In this document: positions 42,523 through 52,491 of the stretch, piece after piece
How the letters are laid out: each line of letters begins with the position of its first letter
How positions within the stretch are numbered: the stretch's first letter is position 1
The notes under the pieces: generated by a model
The model's database searches: none
The model's input: only the letters and a program-made list of their open reading frames with translations
Told to the model about the DNA's origin: nothing
NCBI GenBank assembly: GCA_028821605.1
Contig: JAPPFM010000030.1
Coordinates: 1-64,000 of the forward strand
From: Candidatus Poribacteria bacterium
GTDB taxonomy: Bacteria > Poribacteria > WGA-4E > WGA-3G
Direction of reading: 5' to 3'
DNA: 64,000 nucleotides
Made by a program: the position numbers and the translations under genes

Positions 42523-42726
42523 TAACTTATTCGTTGCACTCCAGTATACAAGATGAACTCTATCTACAAAACGTTTTGTATCGACTCGGACGTTGTGAAG
42601 CGGGTCAAAACCTTTAACCTCAGCAGGCTCAAGAAACAGCAAGCCAAGTGTTGGCTCATCTATCATTAGAAGCCGAGCGTCCGAATGAGTTAAGTAATTA
42701 TACCATATCGGTAACAGAAATGCAAG
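42523..42726. other. Spacer upstream of infC, no gene seen
   Basis: A minus-strand open frame (42367-42666) crosses this stretch and the repeat, but it lacks a ribosome site and known motifs. The promoter for infC should be here or in the preceding gene end; none stands out. Confidence 0.4.
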
Positions 42727-43083
42727 TTAAAAAAAACCAATTGTCCACAAAGTCCGTAAAACAACTAATCCGCCTGCTAACCCCCCAAAAACAACGATAA
42801 AACTGATACTGACCACAAGAGCAAGCCGGATAATTCGTTCGCCAAGTTCTGGTTGTTCGCTTATCCACGCGCGCGCTAACCAGAAAGTTAACGCAACACT
42901 CACCAAACTCAGGGTGCACGCGCCTAAAACTGATAGCAGTATCCCCGAAAAATCTACCATCTGTATCGTTTCTGGGAGCGACCCGTATTGGGAGTAATGT
43001 CGGATGACCGCAATCAGAATCCCTCCTAAAATCACGATAAAACCGATGAAGACAATGATGGCTTTTTTAAAAGCGGTTCCCAT
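42727..43083 (-). CDS. Small membrane protein of unknown function
   Basis: A 118-residue protein with three predicted membrane helices (IIVFIGFIVILGGILIAVI; GILLSVLGACTLSLVSVAL; ALVVSISFIVVFGGLAGGLV) and short loops, the middle one WLARAWISEQPELGERI. I do not recognise a family. It precedes infC on the same strand by about 300 bases and is divergent from the oxidoreductase gene. Confidence 0.6.
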   Translation of the reverse strand: MGTAFKKAIIVFIGFIVILGGILIAVIRHYSQYGSLPETIQMVDFSGILLSVLGACTLSLVSVALTFWLARAWISEQPELGERIIRLALVVSISFIVVFGGLAGGLVVLRTLWTIGFF

Positions 43084-43215
43084 AGTTGATCCAATTTGTG
43101 GTGTACAGCCTCAATTCGTATTTTAATTATATCACACTTCAGTTTGAATAGCAATCTTGTCCCTACCCTTCGGTTACAACGACGCTAATTTTAAACAAAT
43201 TTTTCTCGCTTATGC

Positions 43216-43221
43216 TATAAT
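43216..43221 (+). promoter_or_regulatory. Possible -10 box for the oxidoreductase gene
   Basis: TATAAT preceded by TATGC (extended -10-like) lies 38 bases before the ATG at 43259. The -35 region is AT-rich without a good TTGACA match. Confidence 0.4.
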
Positions 43222-43258
43222 TAAAGCATTCATATATGAAAAAGAAGGAGCCGAACAA

Positions 43259-44287
43259 ATGGCAGATATTATCAAAGGTGCCGTCCTCGGGTACGGAGCG
43301 GCATTTAATATGGGCAGAGCCCACGCAAATATGATGCAAAACACCGAGGGCATCGAATGTGTTGCTGTCTGTGACATCGATCCAGACCGAACAACGGCGG
43401 CGGAAGAAGACTTTCCGGGAATCCGGACCTATAACACAGTCGAAGACCTCAACGCGGATGACGGGATTGATCTCGTAGCAAACGTCCTCCCCCATAGCCT
43501 GCACTGTAGTCCAACCGTGGCGAGCCTTAAAGCAGGCAAGCACGTCATCGTTGAAAAACCGATGTGTGTTACGATTGCGGAAGCCACCGAGATGATTACA
43601 ACCGCTGAAGAGAACGGGGTCATGTTATCCGTTCACCACAACCGGCGGTGGGATGCCGATTTTTGGACACTTCGTGAACTTGTCCATTCCGGTATTATCG
43701 GTAAAGTCTTTAACGTTGAGATGTGGGGTGGTGGTTACGGAAGACCGAATCCTGATTGGTGGCGCAGTGTCAAGGCGATCTCTGGTGGACAATTCTATGA
43801 CTGGGGTGCCCATTACCTTGATTGGCTGCTTAATGTTCTTGAAGCCCCAATGATTAACATCACCGGCTTCTATCAACCGAACCTCGTCTGGGATGATATT
43901 AGTAATGAGGACCACGTCCAAGCGATTATTCGGTTTGCAGGCGGAGAAGTGGTCGCAGATGGCGCGATGGCAAACATTCAGATGTCTAACATCGCGAAAA
44001 TTGGTGGACCGCGGTGGAAGCTGCTCGGTTCACACGGCGCGATTACCTCCGAAGGCAACGGATTTAAAGTGCTATCCGAAGTAGAAGGACAGCCGAACGA
44101 GCAGGAGGTCGGGCACCATGGCAGACCTGGACCGAGTTACTATCAGAACATCGTCGCTCATTTGAACGATGGCACACCTTTACTCGTAACACCGGAATCC
44201 GCCCGCCGCGTTATTGCTGTAATGGATCTGGCAGAAAAGTCCGCTAAGACCCATCAGGCAGAGACGGTGCCTTACGAGTTTGAATAG
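43259..44287 (+). CDS. Gfo/Idh/MocA-family oxidoreductase
   Basis: A 342-residue NAD(P)-dependent sugar dehydrogenase family protein. The Rossmann start is GAVLGYGAAFNMGRAHA (a GxG variant), CDIDPD ends strand 2, and the EKP catalytic motif lies in VIVEKPMCVT, followed by the C-terminal substrate domain with GGQFYDWGAHYLDWLL. Members oxidise or epimerise sugars and inositols; the substrate is unknown. ATG at 43259 follows AAGAAGGAG by 9 bases and matches the domain start; the longer upstream frame is not used. The alcohol dehydrogenase gene follows 132 bases later. Confidence 0.87.
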   Translation: MADIIKGAVLGYGAAFNMGRAHANMMQNTEGIECVAVCDIDPDRTTAAEEDFPGIRTYNTVEDLNADDGIDLVANVLPHSLHCSPTVASLKAGKHVIVEKPMCVTIAEATEMITTAEENGVMLSVHHNRRWDADFWTLRELVHSGIIGKVFNVEMWGGGYGRPNPDWWRSVKAISGGQFYDWGAHYLDWLLNVLEAPMINITGFYQPNLVWDDISNEDHVQAIIRFAGGEVVADGAMANIQMSNIAKIGGPRWKLLGSHGAITSEGNGFKVLSEVEGQPNEQEVGHHGRPGPSYYQNIVAHLNDGTPLLVTPESARRVIAVMDLAEKSAKTHQAETVPYEFE

Positions 44288-44419
44288 CGGCATATCTGCT
44301 TCGAGGATGGGGTTTCCGTATTCGCTTCATAAGTTTTGATCTCATCCTCACTTCTCCGGCTTTTACCAACAAATTTTTAACCTCACCGTCCAATCAACGA
44401 AACAAATTTACAAAAGAAT

Positions 44420-45436
44420 ATGAAAGCCATCGTTTTTGAGAAAATCCAGCAATTACGTATTCACGATAAGCCCATCCCTGCGCTTACTACTGGAGATGTA
44501 CTTATCCAGATGGACCTCTGCGGTATTTGCGCATCCGACCTCGCTGCACTCCGTGGAGATGTGTCGGATTATGCACCACCCGTCGTGATGGGGCATGAAC
44601 TTGCAGGCGTGATAGTGGAGAGCCGACATCCGGATGTCAACATCGGTGAACGGGTTACGATCAATCCAATGCTCTCTTGTGGTGTGTGTGCCGAGTGTCA
44701 GAATGATCTGGATAAGTACTGCAATACGATTGAAGGCATCGGACACGATATTGACGGTGGCTACGCCGAATATATGCGGATGCCAAAGCATGGCGTGGAT
44801 ACGGGTAAGCTTATCCGAGTCCCGGACAGTATTCCGCCGGAAGAATTGCTCTTCCTGGAACCCTTGGGATGCTGCCTGAATGCGATGCAAGAGACTCTTT
44901 TCAAGGATTCTGTTGCTATCCTCGGTGCCGGTCCCATTGGTTTGATGTTCACGCAATTGGCAAAGCGGGCAGGTTTAGTAACCTACGTGGTGGAGCCTTT
45001 ACCGCATCGCAGGACTGTTGCTGAAACCCTCGGTGCTGATCTTACTTTTGATACCTCACCTGAGGCTGTCACGCAGCTCCAAGAGATTACCCGTGGTGGT
45101 GTTGATACTGTCATTTCTGCAACTACTAACGATGCTTCTGCAATTGCACTCGCTTTTGAGATTGTCCGCAGAGGGGGGTGCCTCAATTTCTTTGGGCTTG
45201 CCCCGGAAGGTGAAGAACTCCGCGTCAATCTTGAAGAATTTCACTATGCGGGCCACAAACTAATGGCTTCGTGGGCGTTTTCCCGTGCCAGCCTTGAAGA
45301 ATCCAAACAACTCCTGATAGAGAAAGCACTCAATTTTGAACCTTTGCTAACGCATCGGTTTCCGATTGCAGAGGGTTTGGCAGCGTTTGATAACGCTGAT
45401 GCGCAGCGCGGCATCAAAACGGTTGTCCATCCCTAA
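44420..45436 (+). CDS. Zinc-dependent medium-chain alcohol dehydrogenase
   Basis: A 338-residue MDR-family dehydrogenase. Catalytic zinc ligands lie in CGICASDLAAL and GHELAGVI, structural zinc cysteines in SCGVCAECQNDLDKYC, and the nucleotide site is ILGAGPIGLMFTQLAKRAG. It resembles threonine/sorbitol/galactitol dehydrogenases in this zinc pattern; the substrate is not assigned. Lying behind a Gfo/Idh/MocA oxidoreductase on the same strand, it may act in a sugar or polyol catabolic route. The ribosome site is weak (AAAAGAA). Confidence 0.88.
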   Translation: MKAIVFEKIQQLRIHDKPIPALTTGDVLIQMDLCGICASDLAALRGDVSDYAPPVVMGHELAGVIVESRHPDVNIGERVTINPMLSCGVCAECQNDLDKYCNTIEGIGHDIDGGYAEYMRMPKHGVDTGKLIRVPDSIPPEELLFLEPLGCCLNAMQETLFKDSVAILGAGPIGLMFTQLAKRAGLVTYVVEPLPHRRTVAETLGADLTFDTSPEAVTQLQEITRGGVDTVISATTNDASAIALAFEIVRRGGCLNFFGLAPEGEELRVNLEEFHYAGHKLMASWAFSRASLEESKQLLIEKALNFEPLLTHRFPIAEGLAAFDNADAQRGIKTVVHP

Positions 45437-45574
45437 CAACAAATTTCCCGATTTGCTATTATCCTACATAACTTCAAACGCTTTTCGTTTGACTTCGTTG
45501 CGTTTTTGTGGTATTTTTAATGATAGAAGGTGCTAAGTTCGTCTAATTAGTAAAAAGAGGAATACCAATTTCAA

Positions 45575-45640
45575 CGTAGCTTGCAAGCCAAAACTCGTGA
45601 TACTAAAGCCAACATGGCTTGCAAGTTTCCGAAACTTGCG
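45575..45640. repeat. 'gcttgcaagcc' repeat copies upstream of endonuclease IV
   Basis: tagcttgcaagccaaaact and catggcttgcaag are two units of the family also found in pheT and the infC leader, followed by a small gtttccgaaac palindrome. They account for the spurious upstream extension of the nfo reading frame. Confidence 0.6.
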
Positions 45641-45649
45641 ATAGAAAAT

Positions 45650-46489
45650 ATGATTCTCGGTGCACATGTGTCCACTTCAGGTGGGTTACACAATGCCATT
45701 AAAAATGGCGAAGAACTCCACTGCGACACGATCCAAATTTTCTTGAGAAATCCGAATCGGTGGCAAGCAAAACCGCCAACCGCCGCGATAATTGAAAAAT
45801 TTCGTGATGCTTGGACGGAATCTCCCATTGGAGATGTAATAGTTCACGATATCCACTTGAGTAATCTTGCCTCGCCGAAAACGGAAGTGCTTGAGAAATC
45901 CCGCCAACAGTTTCAGGAGCAGATGGAACTTGCGCATGTACTCGGTCTCCGCTATATTGTTACCCACCTCGGCGCGCACCTTAACGAAGGCGAGGCGTTC
46001 GGCTTAAAACAGTTAAGCCAGAGTTTCGATTTCCTCTTTGAAAACGTTGAAGCATCGGATGTCACTATTCTCCTTGAGACCACCGCTGGACAAGGCACGA
46101 ACCTCGGCTACTGTTTTGAACATTTGCGCGATGTTATCGGTATGTCAAAATATCAGGATCGGTTCGGGGTCTGTTTGGATACATGCCATGTTTTTGCCGC
46201 TGGTTATGACCTACGGACCGAAGCTGACTGCGAGGGGACGTTTAATCGGTTTGATGACATCGTCGGCCTTGCACGATTAAAGGCTTTTCATCTCAACGAC
46301 GCAAAATCAACCTATCAGAGTCGTGTAGATCGGCATGAACACATTGGCGATGGCAACATCGGTGCAACTGCATTTGCATATATCCTCAACGATTCTCGAT
46401 TTGCGGAAATTCCACTCATTATTGAAACGCCACAGATGGAAACTATGCACAAGACAAACCTGGCGACTTTGCGTCAACTAAAGGCGTAG
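45650..46489 (+). CDS. nfo: Deoxyribonuclease IV (endonuclease IV)
   Basis: A 279-residue AP endonuclease for base-excision repair. MILGAHVSTSGGLHNAI is the classic N-terminus, and zinc-cluster motifs include VTHLGAHLNEGE, LLETTAGQG, GVCLDTCHVFAAGYDL and FHLNDAKSTYQSRVDRHEHIG. Start at 45650 is chosen because the conserved text begins there; the ribosome site is poor (GATAGAAAAT) and the upstream frame is repeat-derived. It is a single gene between ADH and two small genes. Confidence 0.94.
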   Translation: MILGAHVSTSGGLHNAIKNGEELHCDTIQIFLRNPNRWQAKPPTAAIIEKFRDAWTESPIGDVIVHDIHLSNLASPKTEVLEKSRQQFQEQMELAHVLGLRYIVTHLGAHLNEGEAFGLKQLSQSFDFLFENVEASDVTILLETTAGQGTNLGYCFEHLRDVIGMSKYQDRFGVCLDTCHVFAAGYDLRTEADCEGTFNRFDDIVGLARLKAFHLNDAKSTYQSRVDRHEHIGDGNIGATAFAYILNDSRFAEIPLIIETPQMETMHKTNLATLRQLKA

Positions 46490-46532
46490 GCAAGTCTACA
46501 GTATTGAAGTAGAAACCGGCGGAGATTAAGGT

Positions 46533-46712
46533 GTGTCTATCGGTTTTTGGGAAGTAACCTTTCTTATTATCCTTTTTTTCGGAATCGTCATCGTATCACG
46601 TTTTGTGGAGCGTTCTCGAACAAAGCGGATTTGTCCTGAATGTGGATTGGCGATCCGGACACATACATCCAACTGTCCAGCGTGTGGACGTAATTTTCCA
46701 ACAAAGGTATAA
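46533..46712 (+). CDS. Small membrane-anchored zinc-ribbon protein
   Basis: A 59-residue protein starting at a GTG with GGAG eight bases upstream (MSIGFWEVTF...). One hydrophobic helix (FLIILFFGIVIVS) is followed by a zinc ribbon: RICPECGLAIR and SNCPACGRNF. It ends four bases before the ATG of the HMA-domain protein, so the two are probably co-translated. Many bacteria have similar tiny ribbon proteins of unknown role. It is easy to overlook because of its length and GTG start. Confidence 0.75.
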   Translation: MSIGFWEVTFLIILFFGIVIVSRFVERSRTKRICPECGLAIRTHTSNCPACGRNFPTKV

Positions 46713-46716
46713 CATC

Positions 46717-46923
46717 ATGGAAAAGACAAAATTGAAAATTGGCGGAATGTCCTGTGAACATTGCGTCAAAACTGTAACTAATGCACTCACTGAGCTTCCG
46801 GGTGTTCGGCGCGCGAAGGTGAATTTGCGCAAAGCGGAGGCTGTTGTGCATTTTGATGCCTCGCACGTTACCACTGCGAATCTTACAGAGGCAATAACCG
46901 CAGCAGGTTTTGAGGTAATATAG
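46717..46923 (+). CDS. Heavy-metal-associated (copper-chaperone-like) protein
   Basis: A 68-residue ferredoxin-like HMA protein. The metal motif GMSCEHCVKTV (MxCxxC) lies at residues about 9-19, and the expected LTELPGVRRAKVNLRKAEAVV and AAGFEVI strands follow. It resembles CopZ or a MerP-like carrier. The ATG at 46717 follows AAAGGT; a longer frame from 46603 overlaps the ribbon gene and is not needed. It pairs with the ribbon protein four bases upstream. No P-type ATPase is in the window. Confidence 0.87.
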   Translation: MEKTKLKIGGMSCEHCVKTVTNALTELPGVRRAKVNLRKAEAVVHFDASHVTTANLTEAITAAGFEVI

Positions 46924-46996
46924 GTTTGACTAAAACGTATACTAAACTTTGGACAATTTTAAGAGTTTTCATATAGGAGTTGGGTATACAGATGTC

Positions 46997-47009
46997 GCCC
47001 CGCTGGGGC
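46997..47009. repeat. GC palindrome in the spacer before obg
   Basis: GCCCCgctGGGGC lies in a 226-base spacer with the flanking text tttcccattttcgg. It is probably another interspersed hairpin. TATAAT at 47094-47099 may be the -10 box for obg, without a clear -35. Confidence 0.4.
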
Positions 47010-47146
47010 TTTCCCATTTTCGGTTGTGTGCATTCTATAGACATTCTGAAGAAATACGCAAAAACACCAAAATTTGTTAGTAGTAACTTGGGTTATAATA
47101 GACACAGTAGGCGATCAGTGCGGACTCCATTCTCTAAGGTGTGTAG

Positions 47147-48439
<1,293 letters not shown>

Positions 48440-48452
48440 GCAACGTGCATGT

Positions 48453-49556
48453 TTGTCAGACGTGAGACGTATTGTCGTAAAAGTTGGTAGCAGTACCATT
48501 TCAGAAGGTGCGAATCTCAATGAAGATGCACTCCATGGGCTTGTCCACGATTTAGCACTCGTTAAACAGGACGGTGTGGAAGTTATCCTCGTCACATCTG
48601 GGGCGATCGCCGCAGGCTGGCCACAACTCGGTCTAAAGCAGCGACCACAGACGCTACCGCTCTTACAAGCCGCTGCTGCTGTTGGACAGATCCAGTTGAT
48701 GGCGGTTTACGAGGAACTATTTCGCAACTATGGGCAGCAGGCCGCCCTCATGCTCCTTACACGCGACGATTTCTCTAATCGGGAACGCTACACCCGCATG
48801 AACGATACGATGCGCGCCCTTCTCCATCTCGGCGTGATTCCGATTATCAATGAAAACGATACCGTTGCTGTTGACGAAATTAAGGTCGGTGATAACGATA
48901 CCCTCTCTGCTTACGTGACGAACCTCGCTCAGGCACAACTCCTCGTTATTCTGTCAGATCAGGCAGGATTTTACACCGCAGACCCAAGACACAATCAAAA
49001 CTCGGAATTGATTCACACTGTCACATCTATTTCAGAGGGGATATGGCAAGCCGCTGGAACTGCTGGTACAACGAGCGGCACTGGCGGCATGGTGACAAAG
49101 TTGCGTGCAGCAGAAATTGTCACCAGTTCAGGAGAAATGATGGTGATGGCACACGGACGAGAACCGCTTGTTGTCACAAGACTCTTGAAAGGTGAACTGC
49201 TCGGAACACTATTCCTGTCTCAAACCCGTATCTCTGGACGCAAGCGATGGATCGCCTATTCGCGTCCTCCTAAAGGCAGACTCTTCGTTGATAACGGCGC
49301 ACGAGACGCGCTCGTGCAAGGTGGGAAAAGTCTACTGCCTGCTGGCATCCACCGTGTGGAGGGCAACTTCGACTATAGTGACACGGTTTCATGTCTCACG
49401 GAAAATGGTGTGGAGTTCGCACGCGGCTTAGTAAACTACAATGCTATAGAGACCGCCAAACTCGCAGGGAAACACACGAAGGATATTGAAAACATTCTCG
49501 GCTACCGCGATTACGATGAAATCATACATCGGGATAATCTTGTCCTGCTGGATTGA
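48453..49556 (+). CDS. proB: Glutamate 5-kinase
   Basis: A 367-residue ProB, which catalyses the first step of proline synthesis. The amino-acid-kinase fold starts RRIVVKVGSSTIS, with VTSGAIAAGWP, ENDTVAVDEIKVGDNDTLSA and GTGGMVTKLRAAEI, and ends with a PUA domain (GRLFVDNGARDALVQGGKSL onward). The start is uncertain: TTG at 48453 (MSDVRRIVV) is chosen, GTG at 48462 is possible, and neither has a strong ribosome site. Longer ATG starts overlap obg. It probably relies on coupling to the obg stop. Confidence 0.9.
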   Translation: MSDVRRIVVKVGSSTISEGANLNEDALHGLVHDLALVKQDGVEVILVTSGAIAAGWPQLGLKQRPQTLPLLQAAAAVGQIQLMAVYEELFRNYGQQAALMLLTRDDFSNRERYTRMNDTMRALLHLGVIPIINENDTVAVDEIKVGDNDTLSAYVTNLAQAQLLVILSDQAGFYTADPRHNQNSELIHTVTSISEGIWQAAGTAGTTSGTGGMVTKLRAAEIVTSSGEMMVMAHGREPLVVTRLLKGELLGTLFLSQTRISGRKRWIAYSRPPKGRLFVDNGARDALVQGGKSLLPAGIHRVEGNFDYSDTVSCLTENGVEFARGLVNYNAIETAKLAGKHTKDIENILGYRDYDEIIHRDNLVLLD

Positions 49557-49574
49557 TTTTGCGTTGGCTGCCAG

Positions 49575-49745
49575 TTGAGATGGGTGCGATTAGAACCGCA
49601 CCGAATACGTCAGTTTGAGAAGGATACTCTGTCTGCCTCTCATGCTCTGAGGCTAAAGTTCTCAGGGGAAACGCGTATTCGTATTTTCAGGTCTCTTAGG
49701 TGGGGTAGCGCGCTCAGGAGATCGCTCCTAACGGTTTTGAGAATT
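49575..49745. repeat. Interspersed repeats between proB and the DUF6807 gene
   Basis: GGTGCGaTT/AAcCGCACC arms near 49580-49600 and aggagatcgctccta near 49708-49725 match the family seen at 28264-28340. The open frame running through here is repeat-derived rather than a gene. Confidence 0.5.
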
Positions 49746-49749
49746 TCTG

Positions 49750-49778
49750 TTGACAGGTCTGCACAAATAGCATATACT
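49750..49778 (+). promoter_or_regulatory. Sigma70-type promoter for the DUF6807-ABC importer operon
   Basis: TTGACA at 49750-49755 and TATACT at 49773-49778 are separated by 17 bases. It lies about 95 bases before the DUF6807 gene, the first of a likely four-gene operon. Confidence 0.72.
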
Positions 49779-49872
49779 TTTTCCACTGTTTGGTGGAAGA
49801 ACGGTGTGCTAATTCAGCGGATGAGAATTGAACTGGACCCTATGAAGATTTCACGCAATATTCAGAAGAGAT

Positions 49873-50727
49873 ATGAAAAACATTTTTGAAGTTAAAGTTA
49901 ATGCAAAAACACATTTAGTTGTTCAAAGCGATACGGGACGTTGTTTGGGTGGAGTGGGTGCTAATTTTTATCGTCCCTTTGTTTTTCCGTTCTATACGCC
50001 AGCAGGACATACCGTTGTTCAGGAGTTCGCCTTTGATCATCCGTTCCACAACGGTATTTTCGTTGGACAAGGACCGGTGCATGTCGGCGAGAGGGAAGCA
50101 GGTTTTTGGGCATCACCGCCTCGCCGCTCCTTTACAGACAAAGTCTTTGAAAAGTTGGGACGGATGGACACGCAGAAAGAGGTTGACATTACCCCGCATG
50201 CCGATGGTGTTCAGTTCGTCCAAAACGTTGTCTGGCGGGATGAAAACGAAGAACCGCTGATTGATGAAATCCGGACTGTCAATCTTTTCGCGCTTGATGA
50301 TGCCACAGTCTGCGATATGACGAGCGAAAAAATTGCGTCCTACGGTGCTGCAACATACCCACAGACAAAGTTTGGAAGCATTGGCATGCGTGTCGAGCCG
50401 AGACTTCTGCCTGTCATGGGTGGTATTGTGCTGGCGGACAACGGACGTAAAGGGAGCGTTGATGTCGTTCATGAAGGCGAATCGGACTATGTTGCCTATC
50501 AGAACTTGCTAACCGGACACGGACAATTTGGTGTTTTTATGTCAATCCTTGATGAGAATATTCGGGGTCCGTGGTTCATTCGGGATTATGGGATGGCACT
50601 CTATAACCCAACTTGGACGGATTCCGTATCAACACCAGCGGGTGAGCGTTGGAAAGTTGCGCTTCGATACGTCGCTTATGATGGAGAATTAACGGCGGGA
50701 AGAGCCGAAAAATGGTGTCTGCTGTAG
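49873..50727 (+). CDS. DUF6807 (PmoA-like) family protein
   Basis: A 284-residue beta-rich protein of the family called DUF6807 or 'PmoA', where the name comes from distant annotation and does not imply methane oxidation. FDHPFHNGIFVGQGPVHV is the recognisable N-terminal motif, with WRDENEEPLIDEIRTV and GPWFIRDYGMALYNPTW later. Such proteins are common near sugar dehydrogenases and transporters in Planctomycetes-like genomes. No signal peptide is present. Its stop directly abuts the ATG of the ABC ATPase, so it is part of the importer operon. Confidence 0.78.
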   Translation: MKNIFEVKVNAKTHLVVQSDTGRCLGGVGANFYRPFVFPFYTPAGHTVVQEFAFDHPFHNGIFVGQGPVHVGEREAGFWASPPRRSFTDKVFEKLGRMDTQKEVDITPHADGVQFVQNVVWRDENEEPLIDEIRTVNLFALDDATVCDMTSEKIASYGAATYPQTKFGSIGMRVEPRLLPVMGGIVLADNGRKGSVDVVHEGESDYVAYQNLLTGHGQFGVFMSILDENIRGPWFIRDYGMALYNPTWTDSVSTPAGERWKVALRYVAYDGELTAGRAEKWCLL

Positions 50728-52359
50728 ATGGATAAAGAAAACATCCTCGAACTTCGGAATGTTACGAAAACCTTCGGCGATTTTGTTGCTGTTGACAGTG
50801 TTGATTTTGAACTCCAAGCCGGTGAAATCCACGCGATTTTAGGTGAAAATGGCGCGGGGAAGTCCACGCTGATGAATCTGATCTATGGTATTTACCAACC
50901 ATCAGGCGGACGCATCTATGTTACAGATCGCGAAAAGTGGCGGCGCAGGTTCCGAGCGAAGTCGCCGCGCGATGCGATTGCAAACGGGATCGGTATGGTA
51001 CATCAGCATTTCATGCTGATTGAAAATCTCACTGTTGCTGAGAATATTGCCTTAGCTCTTGGACAATTAAAAGGAAAGCAGAAAGATCGGATGGAAGGAT
51101 CGAAGATCGGATGGATGGATGCCCCTCAATCTTCCAATCTTCCACGCTTCCTGTCTTCTCTTCCATTCCCTGCTTTTTGGTTTAAGAAAGAGGATGCGAT
51201 TCGTATTACTCAAGAACTTTCGGAACGGTTTGGTTTAGCTGTAGATCCAACTGCGCTGGTACGGACGCTCTCGGTCGGTTTGAAACAGCGTGTAGAAATT
51301 CTAAAGGCACTCGCTGTTGATGCCCGAATTCTGATTCTCGACGAACCGACAGCCGTCTTGAGTCCGCAAGAGGTAGAAGGCTTTTTTACAATTCTACGCA
51401 AACTTCAAGCTGATGGTCGCGCAATCATCTTCATTAGCCATAAAATGAAAGAGGTTTTGAGTATCAGTGATAGGATTACTGTCTTGCGACGCGGCAAGAA
51501 GGTGTACCTTGGTAAGACAGGAGAACTGACTGCACGAGAACTCGCACGGGAAATGATTGGCGAAGAAATTGATGAGGTGGAACGTTCAACCAGTTCGCAT
51601 CTGGAAAGTGATCCTCCGGACAGTCTCCTACAACTTTCAAATCTAACGGTACTCGGCAGCCGAGACGAAGTCGCAGTTTCAGATGTCTCTATGGAGACAC
51701 ATCGCGGTGAGATCGTTGGTATTGCGGGTGTAGATGGCAATGGACAGCGCGAACTCGCTGAGGCGATCATGGGGTTACGACACAACGCATCTGGAACGAT
51801 AAACATCTTGGGTGCTAACCCGAAAGGGATAAATGCGGTGCGGCATCGCGGTGTCGGCTATATCCCTGAAGATAGACAGACGACAGGTGTCATCGCAGCA
51901 TTTTCAGTTACGGAAAACCTCTTGTTGAATGTAACACACTTAGAAAACATTGCCCAGTGGAATATTCTTAACCAGAAAAGAAAACGTGAAACAGCAGAAA
52001 ATCTAATTGCTGATTATGACATCCGCCCCCCTAACCCAGATATTCTAACTTCTGCCCTCTCTGGCGGCAATCAACAGAAAATCGTCATCGCCAGAGAAAT
52101 CTCACTTCAGCCCGACCTCCTTATCGCTGTCAATCCCACACGCGGTTTAGATGTCAACGCCGCTCGCTATGTACACGAGAATCTGTTGGCACAACGCGAC
52201 AAAAAGAAGTCTGTGCTCTTAATCTCAACAGAACTGGACGAGGTACTGCTGCTGAGCGATCGACTTTATGTCATGTCAAGAGGCAAACTCATCGAAGCGA
52301 CCGCACAACGCAACAACATCGAAGCACTCGGATTATTAATGACGGGGGAAGGGTTATAA
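50728..52359 (+). CDS. ABC importer ATPase (nucleoside/simple-sugar type)
   Basis: A 543-residue protein with two ABC ATPase halves, as in RbsA/MglA/NupO. Half one has GENGAGKS, the signature LSVGLKQRVEI and a Walker B ILILDEPT. Half two has a degenerate Walker A (GVDGNGQREL) and LSGGNQQKIVIAREI. The degenerate second P-loop is normal for this subfamily. An extra proline/charge segment of about 35 residues (KGKQKDRMEGSKIGW onward) interrupts half one and is repeat-encoded. It works with the two permeases downstream. The stop lies within the next repeat element. Confidence 0.9.
   Translation: MDKENILELRNVTKTFGDFVAVDSVDFELQAGEIHAILGENGAGKSTLMNLIYGIYQPSGGRIYVTDREKWRRRFRAKSPRDAIANGIGMVHQHFMLIENLTVAENIALALGQLKGKQKDRMEGSKIGWMDAPQSSNLPRFLSSLPFPAFWFKKEDAIRITQELSERFGLAVDPTALVRTLSVGLKQRVEILKALAVDARILILDEPTAVLSPQEVEGFFTILRKLQADGRAIIFISHKMKEVLSISDRITVLRRGKKVYLGKTGELTARELAREMIGEEIDEVERSTSSHLESDPPDSLLQLSNLTVLGSRDEVAVSDVSMETHRGEIVGIAGVDGNGQRELAEAIMGLRHNASGTINILGANPKGINAVRHRGVGYIPEDRQTTGVIAAFSVTENLLLNVTHLENIAQWNILNQKRKRETAENLIADYDIRPPNPDILTSALSGGNQQKIVIAREISLQPDLLIAVNPTRGLDVNAARYVHENLLAQRDKKKSVLLISTELDEVLLLSDRLYVMSRGKLIEATAQRNNIEALGLLMTGEGL
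51066..51183. repeat. GA/CT palindrome inserted in frame in the ABC ATPase gene
   Basis: A GA-rich arm (aaaggaaagcagaaagatcg onward) faces a CT-rich arm (ccattccctgctttttgg at the right end), with weaker inner arms GGAAGGATCGAAGAT/ATCTTCCAATCTTCC. The frame is kept. It resembles the ubiE insert at 36855-36985. Confidence 0.65.
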
Positions 52360-52488
52360 GTTATAAGTTATAAGTTAAAGAGGTTCCTTGCAGTAATTCA
52401 ACGGGTCTTGGAATATTCCAGAGCAAGGTTGATTGTTCCCAAACGCCTCTTAACCAACAACTTATAACTAACAACCGACAACTCTTAA
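52353..52488. repeat. Interspersed element at the ABC ATPase stop codon
   Basis: Left gttataagttataagttaaagagg-like text (three gttataa units) faces right cctcttaac-caacaacttataact. The first gttataa contains the TAA that ends the ATPase gene (52357-52359). It belongs to the same family as the elements at 53601, 55018, 58300 and 63138. Confidence 0.7.
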
Positions 52489-52491
52489 AAC

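Noticed and set aside
42367-42666. Minus-strand open frame of 99 codons upstream of infC
   Set aside because: It overlaps the true infC 5' end in another frame, passes through a dispersed repeat and lacks a ribosome site.
43157-43258. Longer N-terminus for the Gfo/Idh/MocA protein
   Set aside because: The added residues are not conserved-looking, and a strong ribosome site precedes the ATG at 43259.
45581-45649. Upstream extension of the endonuclease IV frame
   Set aside because: It is encoded by two copies of a dispersed repeat, and conserved protein text begins only at the ATG at 45650.
49575-49889. Plus-strand open frame of 104 codons between proB and the DUF6807 gene
   Set aside because: It is made of repeat text and contains the promoter; composition is not protein-like.
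49873-50727. Particulate methane monooxygenase subunit A
   Set aside because: The family nickname PmoA is misleading: the protein is soluble and beta-rich, with none of the membrane helices of the real enzyme.
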